A stretch of 64,000 bases of DNA from positions 8,288,246 to 8,352,245 of the forward strand of contig CM055098.1 of assembly GCA_029204225.1 (NCBI GenBank), given 5' to 3'. A program made the translations under genes and the position numbers. This document shows positions 1-12,438 of this stretch, piece by piece. The notes under the pieces were generated by a model. The model was not told the DNA's origin. It saw nothing but the letters and a program-made list of their open reading frames with translations, and made no database searches. Position 1 is the stretch's first letter. Each line of letters starts with the position of its first letter. The stretch is from Diphasiastrum complanatum (lineage: Eukaryota > Streptophyta > Lycopodiopsida > Lycopodiales > Lycopodiaceae).

Positions 1-22
1 CTCTCTCTCTCTCTCTCTCTCT
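1..22. repeat. (CT)n microsatellite at window edge
   Basis: Uninterrupted CT dinucleotides at the left edge, probably continuing outside the window. It lies in the presumed LTR that ends at 350. Confidence 0.95.
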
Positions 23-350
<328 letters not shown>

Positions 351-351
351 A

Positions 352-369
352 TGGCGTCGTTGCCGGGGA
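352..369 (+). other. Primer-binding site, Asp-tRNA type
   Basis: TGGCGTCGTTGCCGGGGA differs at one position from the TGGCGCCGTTGCCGGGGA primer site that plant Athila/Tat elements commonly use (established knowledge, attributed to tRNA-Asp). It sits one base after a CA LTR end. This marks the start of an internal region running rightwards. Confidence 0.7.
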
Positions 370-397
370 GCGCACCACACTCGTCTCGTCGCATAGC

Positions 398-401
<4 letters not shown>

Positions 402-447
<46 letters not shown>
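402..447. repeat. (CT)n microsatellite
   Basis: About 23 CT units in the leader just after the primer site. Confidence 0.95.
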
Positions 448-451
<4 letters not shown>

Positions 452-1259
452 AAAAAATCAAACTTTTGGGGTTAGATTAGTGTGGTTTAGTGTTAGATTT
501 GATGTTTTCTTTCGTGATTTTTGCTTGGATGTACTTCTTGTATGTATGTACATCCATAAACCTATAAAAATCCATAAAAATCAAAAAGCTTGAAAAATAT
601 GTTTTTGGCGGGAGAAAAGGATGGGAAAAACATATCAGATCTAACAACTTATTGCTCAGGCTGAAGTAACTCTCGCAGAGCTGTCAGTACCTTCTTCCAC
701 GTCAACAAAACCTATTGTACTTCTTGTGAGAGGTAGTTCCCAGCCATTTTGCCAAACTAGCCAAAAAACAACCAAAAAAATCCAAAAAAAATAAAAAATT
801 TAAAAAAATACTGCTAAGTAACCTTCGCAGAGCCTTATGAAGCTCCATCTCACTGAGATAGTGACAAAGAAATCTCTACGAGAGTTACCTTGCAGACTAA
901 GACAATCTGCGAGAGTTCCCAAAGGCAAAACCCTCGCAAACATCAAAGTTTTAGTTTTTTAACCTTCATAGAGAATTTTGAAGCTCCATCTCATTGAGAC
1001 AGTGACACAGAAAAGCCTACGAGAGTAGGTTTGAATTATTGATTGATCTATGAGCCAAAAAGTGGTCCTGAACCTTCGCAAACATCAATAACTCTTGCAC
1101 CACTGAGAAGTAACTCTTTCATCATGGTCCATTGAGCTCAGAAATGTCGATTTTTATCTATGACCAAGTCTGCGAGAGTTCATATGAAGTTGTAAGGCCT
1201 ATCCAAAAATCCTTGCAACCATCAATAACTCTCGCACTATACCCAGTCATCAACTTTTC
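448..1259 (+). mobile_element. Non-coding leader of the left gypsy-type element
   Basis: There is no supportable reading frame. The stretch is marked by many repeats of a short theme, CTCGCAGAG / ACCTTCGCA / GCGAGAGTT, every 40-80 bases in both orientations. A related theme (ACCTTCGC, GCGAAGGT) recurs at 11980-12160 and 29400-29780. The homology break with the copia fragment falls at about 1260. Confidence 0.4.
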
Positions 1260-1459
1260 TCCATAACTCTTTTTCAATCAGGATCATCCTCATTTTGAAC
1301 TTCCACATGTGGAAGTCATCCCTGTTGAATTTATTGATCAAGCGGATCTTTGAGTTGCCTTCCATAGTGATCGAAATTATACACAAACAACTTAGAACAG
1401 CTTTTGAAAAAAGATCTGGACTCTAGTAATCCACTGAACCAATGCTCTGATACCACTTC
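1260..1459 (-). pseudogene. Truncated copia leader and gag start beyond the 3' LTR
   Basis: On the minus strand this reads a Met-tRNA primer site (TGGTATCAGAGC, about 1442-1453), a leader, then a gag start MEGNSKIRLINKFN..FHMWKF. It matches the leader and gag start at 6716-6916 of the complete copia copy almost base for base. Homology stops at about 1260, after roughly 38 gag codons. Because it follows the 3' LTR in the same orientation, it is the start of a second tandem internal region cut off by deletion or recombination. See the copia element at 1460-7964. Confidence 0.85.
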
Positions 1460-2878
<1,419 letters not shown>

Positions 2879-2890
2879 CTCCCCCTTAAG
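2879..2890 (-). other. Polypurine tract of Copia-1
   Basis: The minus strand reads CTTAAGGGGGAG immediately before the 3' LTR start TGTTG. This is the expected plus-strand priming site. Confidence 0.85.
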
Positions 2891-2897
2891 CTTGCTG

Positions 2898-3396
2898 CTA
2901 TGAATCTGGACTCAAATTGAGATTTAACAATTCTACTAGAGTAGAATGTTTGTCCCTTGACAATGGTTTTGTCAAAATGTCAGCCAACATATTGTTGGTG
3001 TGACAGTAACTTAGTGCAACGCCTTCTCTTTGAGAAAATGAAGTTGAATCTCTATATGTTTGGTCCTTGTGTGAGTTTGTCGGTTCAACAAAAGAGCTAT
3101 ACAACTCTGATGTCGCACTGGAGTATAGTTGGACCAACCTGTGGGAATCTCAAATCCTGTAGTAGTCTTCTAGGCCATAAAATCTCCTTCATTGTTGACG
3201 TTGCTGCGACATATTCTAATTTCGTAGAGGATAATGAAATGCATTTCTGCTTCCTGCTATTCCATGAAATGGGTCCTCCTGCAAGAAAGCAAATGTAGCC
3301 AGAGGTGGGTTTTTTGGTATCTACATCTCCTGCCCAGTCTAAATCAGAATAGTTAATCAAATAGAATGCAGCTTCTGTATTCCCGTTGTAACTCAA
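2898..3396 (-). pseudogene. Copia-1 RNase H domain, frameshifted
   Basis: Two overlapping frames encode the RNase H end of a copia polyprotein. The first begins with YSDLDWAGDVDTKKPTSGY, the typical copia RNase H start with its catalytic Asp, then ISWNSRKQKCISLSSTKLEY; the expected E of the SxxEAEY motif sits here as LEY. A frameshift near 3100-3137 leads to a second frame with VALSYCHTNNMLADILTKPL, matching the conserved NxADxxTKPL C-terminus. In a functional element it would remove RNA from the RNA/DNA hybrid. The frameshift makes it non-functional. Confidence 0.85.
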
Positions 3397-3399
3397 GGC

Positions 3400-4429
3400 C
3401 TAGTGCTTTGAGGCTTGAATGTACTTTAGAACTCTTTGTAGAGATTTCCAGTGTTGTAGGCCTGGATTGGATATGAATTGCGACAATGTGCTTACAGCAT
3501 ACGCTAGATCAGGTCGTGTGCAAATCATAGAGTACATGAGAGAACCTATGATAGACTGATAAGGGTACTTGCACATTTCTTGCTGATCTGCCTTTGTTTT
3601 GGGGCACATTTCTTTGGATAGCTTGCATCCTAGATCCATAGGAGTGTCTGTGAACTTGCAATCTTCCTTGTCGTATCTTCAAAATACATTAATTAAGTAG
3701 GATTGTTGGCTTATGGCGATCCTTCTGCTTGCGCGATCTCTGTAAATCTCCATTCCAAGTACGTAATGGACTGGACCTAAATCAGTCATCTCAAACTCTG
3801 ATGAGAGTAAGGACTTACTTTCTTGCATCAACTGATTTGACTTGCTAATGATTAGGAAATCGTCAACGTATAATGCTATTATAACATAGCTTGGCCCCTT
3901 TGGTTTTAGATACACATTTGAATCTACGGTGTAGGAGGTAAAGTCGTGCTGCAACAGAAACGATTATTCTATCATACTAGGCCCTTGGATCTTGCTTCAG
4001 ACTGTATAATGCCTTGTGCAGTTTGCATAGTAGATGCTCCTTGCCTTGAGGGATATAACCTTCTAGTTGATAGATGTAGATATCTTCTTGTATGTATCCG
4101 TGTAGGAATGTCGTCTGGATGTCCATCTGGTGGATATCCAGATCTTCTGTAGCAGATATAGCCAGTAGAGTACAAATAGATTGATGTTTTACTACTAGAC
4201 TGAAGGTCTCAGTGTAGTCTATCCCATATACTTGTTCAAAGCCTTTAACCACCAGTCTAGCTTTCCATTTGGATATAGATCCATCTGGCTTAAGCTTCAG
4301 CTTAAAGATCCACTTAGAATCAATTGGCTTTACACCTGTAGGAGGAATGACAAGACTCCAGGTCTTGTTCTTCATTAGAGATTGATACTCACCATCCATG
4401 GCAGCTTTCCATTTGTCTGCATCGGGCAT
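3400..4429 (-). pseudogene. Copia-1 reverse transcriptase, broken
   Basis: Three frames together cover a copia RT. 4429-3977 reads WKAAMDGEYQSLMKNKTW, SKWIFKLKLKPDGSISKWKA and the partly decayed finger/palm region ending YSLKQDPRA. 3954-3679 carries the palm with the catalytic YVDD box (ALYVDDFLII) and DLGPVHYVLGMEI. 3639-3400 reads YQSIIGSLMYSMICTRPDLA, the C-terminal RT motif. The catalytic Asp pair is intact. The frames are separated by frameshifts or stops near 3960 and 3660, so no full enzyme can be made. 4430-4845 is a decayed linker without a frame. Confidence 0.9.
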
Positions 4430-4845
4430 TGACAGTGCTTCTGCTACGGTGGCAGGTTTGTCATGACTGATGAAAGCCTGAGGGATGAAGCGGTCAGGCT
4501 GCTATCATTGTCTCACAGATCTTCGAACTGCAAGTGCTTGATCAGACGATTCTCCTTGGTGAATGACTGGGACCATAGTATTTTGCTGTTGAACGATCGT
4601 GGGTCTAGGCCCATCGACGGTAAGTGGAGCCGTTGGGATGAACTCCGTTGCTTGAAAAATCGTAGGTCATAGCCTATCGATGGAAGGTGGAGCTGCTATG
4701 GCACTCTCTTGTATTAGTTGCTCGTAACCACATCGTAAACACGATATGCCTTGTGTGAAGTTGAATAGCCGATGAAGATGCTTTTACAACTTGCTAGGTC
4801 CAGCTTCTTCCTCAGATCAGATGGCACTTGTGCATAGCATAGACA

Positions 4846-5598
4846 TCAAAAAACACGCAGGTGTTTCAAACTTGGTTTGTAACCGTAGTAGGCCTCAAAT
4901 GGTGTCTTGGAATCAACCGCTTTAGTGCTAGAGTAATTTTGCAGATAGCAAGCCGTAGAGATAGCTTCTATCCAAAAGGTTTGAGACAAATGCGCATTTA
5001 CTGTCATGGATCGTGCAGCTTCCAACAGTGTCTGGTTCTTCCGCTCTGTTACTCTGTTCTGTTGTGGAGTGTAGCTCGTAGTAAACTGGTGGTGCACGCC
5101 ACATGAAGGTAGGTAGTCCTTCATCTCATTTGACAAGAACTCTCCCCCTGAATCAAACCGTAGGGCCTTGATCCTCTGACCAGTTTGATTCTTAGCATAT
5201 TGCTTGAAGTCTTTGAAGCAACGGAATGCTTCTAACTTGTTCTTAATTACACTGGCAAATCGAGAGTAATCATCAGTGAATGTGATAAAATACAGAGCTT
5301 GACCTAATGAATGTACGCTCATAGGACCACACAAGTCACTGTGTATCAGGGACAATATGGACTTCACCCTTTTGGCTTGTCCTCTAGGAAATATCGGCCT
5401 AGGTTGTTTTCCCAGTAGACAATTTTCATAGATAGTCTGATTAGCTGCGATGGCAACAATTATATTCATGTCCTTGACCATTTTATTATGATGCATATAC
5501 AAGATTGAACGCATGTTTAAATGACCTAATATTTGATGCCATAAATTTGCATCTGAACAACTCATAGAAAGTGCAACATCATGACTTAGTATGTACAA
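4846..5598 (-). pseudogene. Copia-1 integrase
   Basis: A 250-residue open frame holds the zinc-binding start (LWHQILGHLN, then the second half with ENCLLGK) and the catalytic core. Core Asp residues are visible in IHSDLCGPM and LRFDSGGEF, and the Glu in VTERKNQTLLEAARSM. In most copia integrases the second motif reads S/T-D-N-GGEF; here N is replaced by S, which is tolerated in position but unusual. The C-terminus ends KTPFEAYYGYKPSLKHLRVF, the usual GKTPFE motif, and then breaks. It would join cDNA ends to host DNA. It is separated from gag-PR by a stop region at 5599-5642. Confidence 0.9.
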
Positions 5599-5642
5599 AT
5601 TTCCTTCTCTGTAAGCAGAGAGGATTTCCTTTGAGTTCTCAT

Positions 5643-6821
5643 CTAAAATAGTACATCGGTTGGCAGTGAACTTAGCTCTATAGCTGTGATCTTGCTAATA
5701 GATAGAATGTTCTTTGTTAATTTGGGTACAAAAAGTACTCCATTAAGTTGCCTAGTGATGCCATCAGAGAACTGCAGTTGAATAGACTCTTGGCCTTCAA
5801 CTTGGTGTGAATTGGAGTCACCAAAGAAAATGTATTTTGATTCTATAGCTGTGAGTGTAGAGAAGAGGTCCTTGCATGGCGTCATGTGCTGAGAAGCACC
5901 TGAATCGAGATACCAATGATGGGGATCTCTACTGAATTGATCTTGTACCATCAGTGCCTTCTCTTTATCTTGAGATCCTTTGACTATGTCAGAGTTCCCT
6001 TCTTGGTGCTGCTGCATCTTTTTCTTTGCCTCATTGTGCTTGAGGATGCGACAGTCCTTGATGTCGTGGTTGGTCCTTTTGCAATATCTGCAAACTAGCT
6101 TGGTCTTGGATGATGAGTGACTATACTGTTGTTGTTGTGGTTGTAATGTTGCTGGCTGTTCTGCCTTTGTCTTCTTATCCTTGAAGCCTTTCTTCTTCTT
6201 GGATTGTTGCTTGTTTGAATAGAGTGTCATGGATTTCGTACTCGTAGATGTGGACAAGCTTTTCCTCCAGACTTCTTCCTGCAACAAGCTTCCTGTCAAT
6301 TTTTGGAGAGATAGCGCAGGGGTATAGCTCAGAAGCAGCACTGAATTATCGTAGGAGGATGGAAGACTGACAAGAAGAGACATGGTAGAGTCTTCTTCTG
6401 ATATAGGGGAACCTATTGCAGCCAGTCGGTTCATCAATTGTAACTCGTTTAGATGGTCACTGACTGAGGTGCTTTCACTCATTCTGAGTGTTAGTACCTT
6501 CTTCCTCAAGAAGAGACGAGTCGAGACATCTGAGGTCTCGTAGATGCTAGTGAGTGTATCCCATGTTTCTTTGGAAGTAGTGCAGTTGGATACATGAGCA
6601 ATTTGAGTGTCTTTAAGGGTTAGAGATACAATGGCAAGAGCCTTGCCAACCTTGGCTTCCCAAGCTAGGAGCTGTTTGGGTTCTGCCGGTCTGGCTATAG
6701 ACCCGTTGACGTATTCCCATAACTCTTTTTCAATCACGATCATCCTCATTTTGAACTTCCACATGTGGAAGTCATCTCCATTCAATTTATTGATCAAGCG
6801 GATCTCTGAGGTGCCTTCCAT
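5643..6821 (-). pseudogene. Copia-1 gag-protease
   Basis: The frame opens at MEGTSEIRL (start at 6821; an in-frame upstream Met at 6899 lies in the leader and is unlikely to be used). It contains the copia gag domain (about residues 1-200), a CCHC zinc knuckle CRYCKRTNHDIKDC, and a retropepsin with WYLDSGASQHMTP. The end, VLFVPKLTKNILSISKI, is the standard run-in to the pre-integrase region. The frame then stops at 5643 where a continuous polyprotein is expected, so the polyprotein is broken. Gag would form the particle and the protease would process it. Confidence 0.88.
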
Positions 6822-7338
6822 AGTGATTGAAATTATACACAAACAACTTAGAACAGCTTTTGGAAAAAGATCCTGGACTCTAGTAATGCACTGAACCAAT
6901 GCTTTGATACTACTTATGTTGGTGTATGAATGATGGTCTGCTTGGTCTATGATTGATTACGCAGCGGACGTGACGGAAGCAAAACGCGAGAAACGATGTC
7001 TCTACCAACACTAAGAAAAACAATGAACACATTAGTAACTGCGATTTCAGGAACATGGATTGACTAGGGAATGGAATCAAAAGCTTGTTATCCTTTTGGG
7101 TTATCAGAGTAGGAGTCTGAGACTGTTGTAACAGTAGGATTGCACAGCATTAGGCGTCTTGGACAGCCATGTGATCCTCTGTCTCTGATAACCGTGTTTG
7201 TGTGCAAGAGAGTGAGAGAGACAATTGCATTCAATCAAGAATGTAATTATTGAATAGTAGCAAATCTGTATAATAGCGAAAATCGAAACAGAATACAATA
7301 GCACTGATAAGCGCGTATTCCTACTTACAAATTCTAAA

Positions 7339-7343
<5 letters not shown>

Positions 7344-7433
<90 letters not shown>
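7344..7433. repeat. (CT)45 microsatellite inside LTR
   Basis: About 90 bp of perfect CT, the counterpart of 1897-2017. Confidence 0.97.
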
Positions 7434-7436
<3 letters not shown>

Positions 7437-7438
7437 TG

Positions 7439-7445
7439 TATATAT
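7439..7445 (-). promoter_or_regulatory. Putative LTR TATA box next to (GA)n
   Basis: The minus strand reads ATATATA followed within about 6 bases by the (GA)n tract. A start 25-35 bases downstream would fall in the GA tract. The other LTR has the same arrangement at 2023-2029. This is inference from position only. Confidence 0.4.
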
Positions 7446-7990
7446 CAGTAACTCTAAGGAGCTAGCTATTTAAGACCTTTTTAGTCATTTGATCACTTTG
7501 TGCATCTATAGATTGTTCAACTCAACAACACCTATCACTCCTTTCTCTTCACTCATATACATATTTATAGCTATCAAAGTCTCTTAATTTATTGTAATTA
7601 TAGTTTACAAGATGATTAACAACCGTTCTTACGTTTTCAAATGGTTGAGGAGAGTTGACTCTGGTCATAGCTTCCATCGTAGGAGATAGTAAGAAGGTCA
7701 CTTGCGGTGGTCAACGGGATTTTGCAAGTGCTCGTAGATAGTAAGATACGGATTTTCACAACTCCCTTGCAGTTTGCGGTTTGTGGTTTGAGTCATGCTT
7801 TTCCGTAAACATTGATTTAACGGTTCCCTTCAATTAGACTATAATCTAGCGATGGCTTTGCGGTTCTGCCTGATTCGACTTTGCATGTATTTTGTAGAGA
7901 CAGAGAATTCTTGAGAGTAGAAGGAGGGTGAAGGGATGAGTAGGAGAAGATTAGAATTCCAACAAGCCCGCCACGGCCGGGCACACTTCG

Positions 7991-7993
<3 letters not shown>

Positions 7994-8022
<29 letters not shown>
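7994..8022. repeat. (GT)n microsatellite at an element boundary
   Basis: About 14 GT units between the Copia-1 LTR end (7964) and the first recognisable gypsy coding sequence. Confidence 0.95.
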
Positions 8023-8027
<5 letters not shown>

Positions 8028-8169
8028 ATGAAAGGTTATATGAAATTTAGGAGAAAAGAAAACATGCCACGTGTCAAGCAAAGAGCACAAGATTGCAGGT
8101 TGGCAGTACGGGCACACTACAAACAGTGTATTACACTGCTACTCATTATCTTTATCCTAATTGTGCCTG

Positions 8170-8530
8170 CAAAGGCATTCAGGGATTCAGATTAAGGGGC
8201 TTAGATAATGTACCCATAAATTTCGGATCTAGTGTAAATATAATGACTAAAGAAATGACATATGAATTAGGCATTCATCATAGAATAGCACCCACTTTAA
8301 AACATTTAAGGTTAGCCGATGCAATTAGAAACATTCACCAATAGGAGAACTATCTCATGTCACAGTTTATATTGGAGACCATAAGTTTCTTATGGATTTT
8401 ATAATATTAAAAACTACGAGACAATCGTCAGATAAAGTGTTATTACGACCATGGCTCTACCAGGACGATGTTATAACCCACTGGAAGAAAAAGGAGATTA
8501 CCTTCAGAGACCAGATGGAGACACTGACAT
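8170..8530 (+). pseudogene. Gypsy-1 retropepsin-like domain, copy 1
   Basis: The first frame reads NVPINFGSSVNIMTKEMTYELGI and then LKHLRLADA. After a frameshift near 8341 it continues IGELSHVTVYIGDHKFLMDF and KVLLRPWLYQDDVITHW. This is the same layout as copy 2 at 8730-9130 (SGSSINLVTKTM, LADVTK, IGELRGINV, FGRPWLYQADAIINW). At the catalytic position copy 1 has Asn (INFGSS) where copy 2 has Asp (IDSGSS). Copy 1 is therefore frameshifted and lacks the catalytic Asp. It could be a decayed duplicate or the end of another element joined here. Confidence 0.75.
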
Positions 8531-8540
8531 GAAAAAGTCA

Positions 8541-9130
8541 TAAAAGAATTTTCATATCATGGGAAAAAGATAAGTACGAAGGCGAGACACCTACATCTTC
8601 CTCGAGTTATACTTCGGAGGAAGAAGGGCTTCGGTCAATAGGGACTGAGGAAGGGGAGAGGTTAGTCACACTAAGTATACCTACATACAGAAATAGAGTA
8701 GAATATGTAGATAGAGGAGATTGTGGAGTTCTAGAGATTAGTGCGATTAAAAGAGATCAGACTATAGATAGAATACTAATAGACTCAGGATCCAGTATCA
8801 ATCTAGTAACAAAAACAATGGTTAAAGAATTAGAATTAGAGAAGTAGATACAGCCTATCACTTATCATGAAATCCCTTTAGCGGACGTGACTAAATGTAT
8901 ACCAATAGGTGAGCTAAGAGGTATTAACGTAATTATAGAGACAGAGACGTTTGTTATGAATTTCCTTGTCATAGATCCAATAGATACACCACCTTATTCA
9001 ATATTATTTGGAAGACCATGGTTATATCAAGCAGATGCTATTATAAATTGGTCTACCAAACAAATATTTTTTCCAGGCATTCTCACAGCCAGTCCAATAG
9101 GGGGTCACCTTTTGAGATGGGGTGAGTAAT
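8541..9130 (+). pseudogene. Gypsy-1 linker and retropepsin copy 2
   Basis: One frame is open here except for a TAG at about 8845. It begins with an acidic, Ser-rich linker (TPTSSSSSYTSEEEGL) and leads into a retropepsin with the catalytic ILIDSGSSINLVTK and a C-terminal ILFGRPWLYQADAIINW. A functional protease would cut Gag-Pol. The TAG lies between the catalytic motif and the flap region, so the protein is truncated as it stands. Confidence 0.8.
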
Positions 9131-9246
9131 TAGCTAGACCTGCTGAATCATGGATCAATTTCATAGAATGCTATGAGATTGATGAGGAAGAAGAAATATC
9201 GATAACATCCTAGTCAAGAGAAGTTCTGGGTGGAACCAGAGCAAGT

Positions 9247-10640
9247 TTGACAGAGGGGATGGTAGATAAAACAGATTATGTAGAAATAGAAATTAATAAA
9301 GGTAAGACTTTGAATCTATATAAACACCAATCGGACCAAGAACGTGAAGAGTATATATTGCTTCTTCAAAAATACCTAAACGTGTTTGCTTGGTCGATGG
9401 ATGATTTAATAGGAATACCAGTTAAATGGGACGAACATAGAATAGATCTCATTCAGGGAACAACACCTATTAGACAACATGAATATAGATTGAATCCAAA
9501 GTACTCCTTATTAGTAAAAGACGAATTAGATAGATGTCTTAGAGCGGGTATTATATATCATGTTCTAAACAGTGAGTGGGTATCACCAATAGTTATAGTA
9601 CCTAAGAAGAAGACGGGCAAGATTAGAGTTTGTCAGGATTTTAGAAAACTAAATGCTGCTACAGCAAAGGATTATCATCCTCTGCCGTATACAGATACCA
9701 TTCTTGACCAAGTAGCTGGTCATGAACGTTATAGTTTTTTAGATGGATTCTCAGGTTATAACCAAGTTTTTATAGAAGAGGAAGATAGATCCAAAACAAC
9801 TTTTACCACTGATTGGGGGATGTACGCATATATGCGAATGCCCTTTGGTCTTTGTAATGCACCTGCCACTAAAAACCATTTAGATGCATTAGAGAAAACA
9901 TTGAGAAGATGTCAAGAGACATTTCTTAAACTGCATCTTGGTAAGTGTTACTTTGGGATGAGGGAAAGAATCCTTTTAGGACATAAAGTTTCGAAGGATG
10001 GTATACAAGCCGACATCGAAAAAATAAAAATGATTTTAGAATTATTAGAACCAACCAATTTAAGAGAGCTTAGAGATTTTCTAGGTCATGTAGGTTACTA
10101 TCGGAGGATAATTAAAGATTATGCTATAATAGTAACTCCTTTGACAAGTTTATTAAAAAAATCTGTTGAGTACCATTGGACACAAGACCATAAAAAAGCT
10201 TTTGATCAATTGAAACAGTCATTAGTAGAAGCCACTGGGGTTAGACCTCCAAATTGGGCTAAAAAGTTCCATGTATATGTAGACACATCATCGTTTGCGA
10301 TAGGTGTGGTTCTTAGTCAGAAAGATGACCAAAATATAGATTATCCAATTTACTATGTGGGAAGGCAACTTGCTGCATCAGAAAAGAATAATTCTGCTAC
10401 AGAGTGAGAAGCATTAGAGATGATTTATTCAGTAAAGAAATTTAGACATTACCTTTTAGGATACCCTTTTGTTTTTCATGTAGATCACTCGCATTAAAAC
10501 ATTTAGTGAATAAACCTGATCTTTCGGGTAGAATAGCTAGATGGATATTATTATTAGATGGGTTTAATTATGAAGTAGAATTAAGAAGAGGCAAGGATCA
10601 TCAAAATGCTGATTACATATCCCGCCTCCAAACAAAAAAC
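9247..10640 (+). pseudogene. Gypsy-1 reverse transcriptase-RNase H with in-frame loss of the catalytic block
   Basis: A 386-residue open frame (9247-10407) runs from MTEGMVDKTDYVEI through the RT fingers (SPIVIVPKKKTGKIRVCQDF), SFLDGFSGYNQV and MPFGLCNAPAT. It then passes directly to KNHLDALEKTLRRCQE. Gypsy RTs have about 40 residues between these blocks, including the YxDD/FxDD catalytic pair; they are missing without a frame change. After the thumb (LRDFLGHVGYYRRI) comes RNase H (KFHVYVDTSSFAIGVVLSQ), a TGA at 10405, and the rest in broken frames (HYLLGYPFVFHVDH, then ARWILLLDGFNYEVELRRG). The RT cannot polymerise. Confidence 0.88.
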
Positions 10641-10719
10641 CAATTTTTGATGAATTTCCAGATGAACATATAATGAGTATTTAATCAGAAACATCAATTA
10701 TAAGGACGTTATTAATTTT

Positions 10720-11858
10720 TTACAGGACCAGATATATCCTGAACATTTTAATAAATAGCAAAAAATTGTTCTTTTTTCTAAGGTAGGACCTTACACGATT
10801 GTAAATAATATATTGTATAAGGGTCATTATGCTCTTAAAAACACTGCAAAAAACATTTTCAATGCTAAATATTGGTGGCCTACCATCTGTAGAGATGTTA
10901 AAATTTTCATCAAAAAATGTGATGCATGCCAAAGGATGGGGAAACCCAGCTTTGCAACACATTGGCCACTTACTCCAATTATCCCCTTAGCACCTTTTGA
11001 GAAGTGGGGGATAGATTTTGTAGGACCTATCAAACCGACGCGCGTAAAACTCGTCGTCGTTACATACTCGTTGCCACGGACTATGCTACCAAGATGGTAG
11101 AGGCCGAAGCCACAATTAAGAACGATGCTAAGACTGTAGCAAAGTTTTTATTCCAAAACATTATCAAGCAATATGGTTGTCCCTTAGAACTCGTTAGCGA
11201 TAGGGGAACCCATTTCCTTAATCAGACCATTGAAGCCATGTTGTCATATTTTTCTATTACACATCGCCAAACCACTCCATATAATCCAAAAGCAAATGGG
11301 CTTACGGAGCGGGCAAATGGAATTCTATGTAAAATTTTGAATAAATTAACGGAAACACATTCTTCTGATTGGGATCAGAAGTTACCATCTGTCTTATGGG
11401 CATATAGAACTGCTGAAAAGATTACAACTAGGCAGACTCCATACTATCTTTTGTATGGAATGCATCTTATACTATTGATAGAATTCGAAGTTCCGACATT
11501 TTGCATTAGTAATGAAGAGCGAATGGATGAACACGATAGTCTCCGGGAGCGGATGATTTCTTTGACGCAACTAGAAGAGGACTGTCGTCTTTCATTAATC
11601 GAGACTGAACGAGTTCAGAGTAAAAGAAAAGAAATTTTTGACCAATCCATTAAGAAAATAAAAATTAAACAAGGGGACTATGTGCTTCTGTATGATAATA
11701 GACACATGTTGTTTCCTGAAAAATTACATACCAAATGGATGGGACCGTATAAAGTTATAGAAGTTTTTAATAATGGATCACTTCAGTTAGCTGATCTCCA
11801 AGGACATTTACTTGACACTCGAGTAAATGGTTCAAGGGTGAAGCGCTACTATGACTAA
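10720..11858 (+). pseudogene. Gypsy-1 integrase, one frameshift
   Basis: The N-terminal zinc-finger part (GHYALKNTAKNIF, YWWPTICRDVKIFIKKCDACQ) lies in frame 10813-11100, ending WGIDFVGPIKPT. A frameshift near 11035 leads into 11004-11858. Catalytic residues are visible: Asp in LVATDYATKMVEAE, Asp in LVSDRGTHFLNQ, and Glu in NGLTERANGILCKIL. The C-terminal domain reads FPEKLHTKWMGPYKVIEV. No chromodomain follows, which separates it from the chromoviruses at 15998-22192 and 62276-63690. The second frame is long and clean (284 residues), so decay is moderate. Confidence 0.88.
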
Positions 11859-11879
11859 TGTCCGATACATCAGTTTTTG

Positions 11880-12430
11880 AAGGCCGTCATTTTTTGTCCA
11901 ATTATTATTATTTTATTTTTTTATTTTTATTTTATCGAAGTTTACATTTTTTGCAAAAATGCTGAAGCATGCTGCAATTGTTTGTATTGCGAAAAAGCCG
12001 AGACCTTCGCTACATTTATATTTTGCGAAAAACCCGACACTATATTGGAATATGGTGTATTTAGTGAGTTTACCAATACGGAAATTGCGACACTTACCTT
12101 CGTATTTTTCAGAATTTTACCTTCTGACACCTTCGTATTTTTCGCATTTTAACAAAGGAAGAAATAAGCTTACCAGGCGAAGCATTCCTGCATTTTGTTT
12201 ATTTATTTATTTTTGTTTTTTTGGACTAGACACTTTATTATTTAGTATTTACCTTCAAAATGAAGGACACGCTTCCATTTAATAGTAGTCCAAACCGCCG
12301 AAATATCATCAATACGCCTAGAACCTCAATTACTTCAGTTGTTGTTGCTGCCATTTTCCATCACTCTTGCTCTCCGAAATTGCGAATTGTTGCGATCAAG
12401 CTCTTGTCTGCCATCACTGATTTTCATTTG
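11880..12430 (+). other. AT-rich spacer with CCTTCGC motifs
   Basis: No supported coding sequence. T-rich runs alternate with repeats of ACCTTCG / TTGCGAAAAA (about 11995-12155). The motif resembles those at 640-1210 and 29400-29780 and may be untranslated or LTR sequence of related elements. Confidence 0.35.
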
Positions 12431-12438
12431 CAAGCACT

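Larger units (their letters stand above)
6917..7964 (-). repeat. Copia-1 5' LTR
   Basis: It starts TGTTGG at 6917 and ends CCAACA at 7964, with inverted termini TGTTGG/CCAACA. It matches 1460-2878 apart from the 320 bp gap and CT length. The primer site TATCAAAGC lies directly beyond 6917 on the minus strand. Confidence 0.92.

Noticed and set aside
7839-8195. Frames with His-Thr or Cys-Val runs across the GT tract
   Set aside because: Produced by the (GT)n repeat read on either strand.
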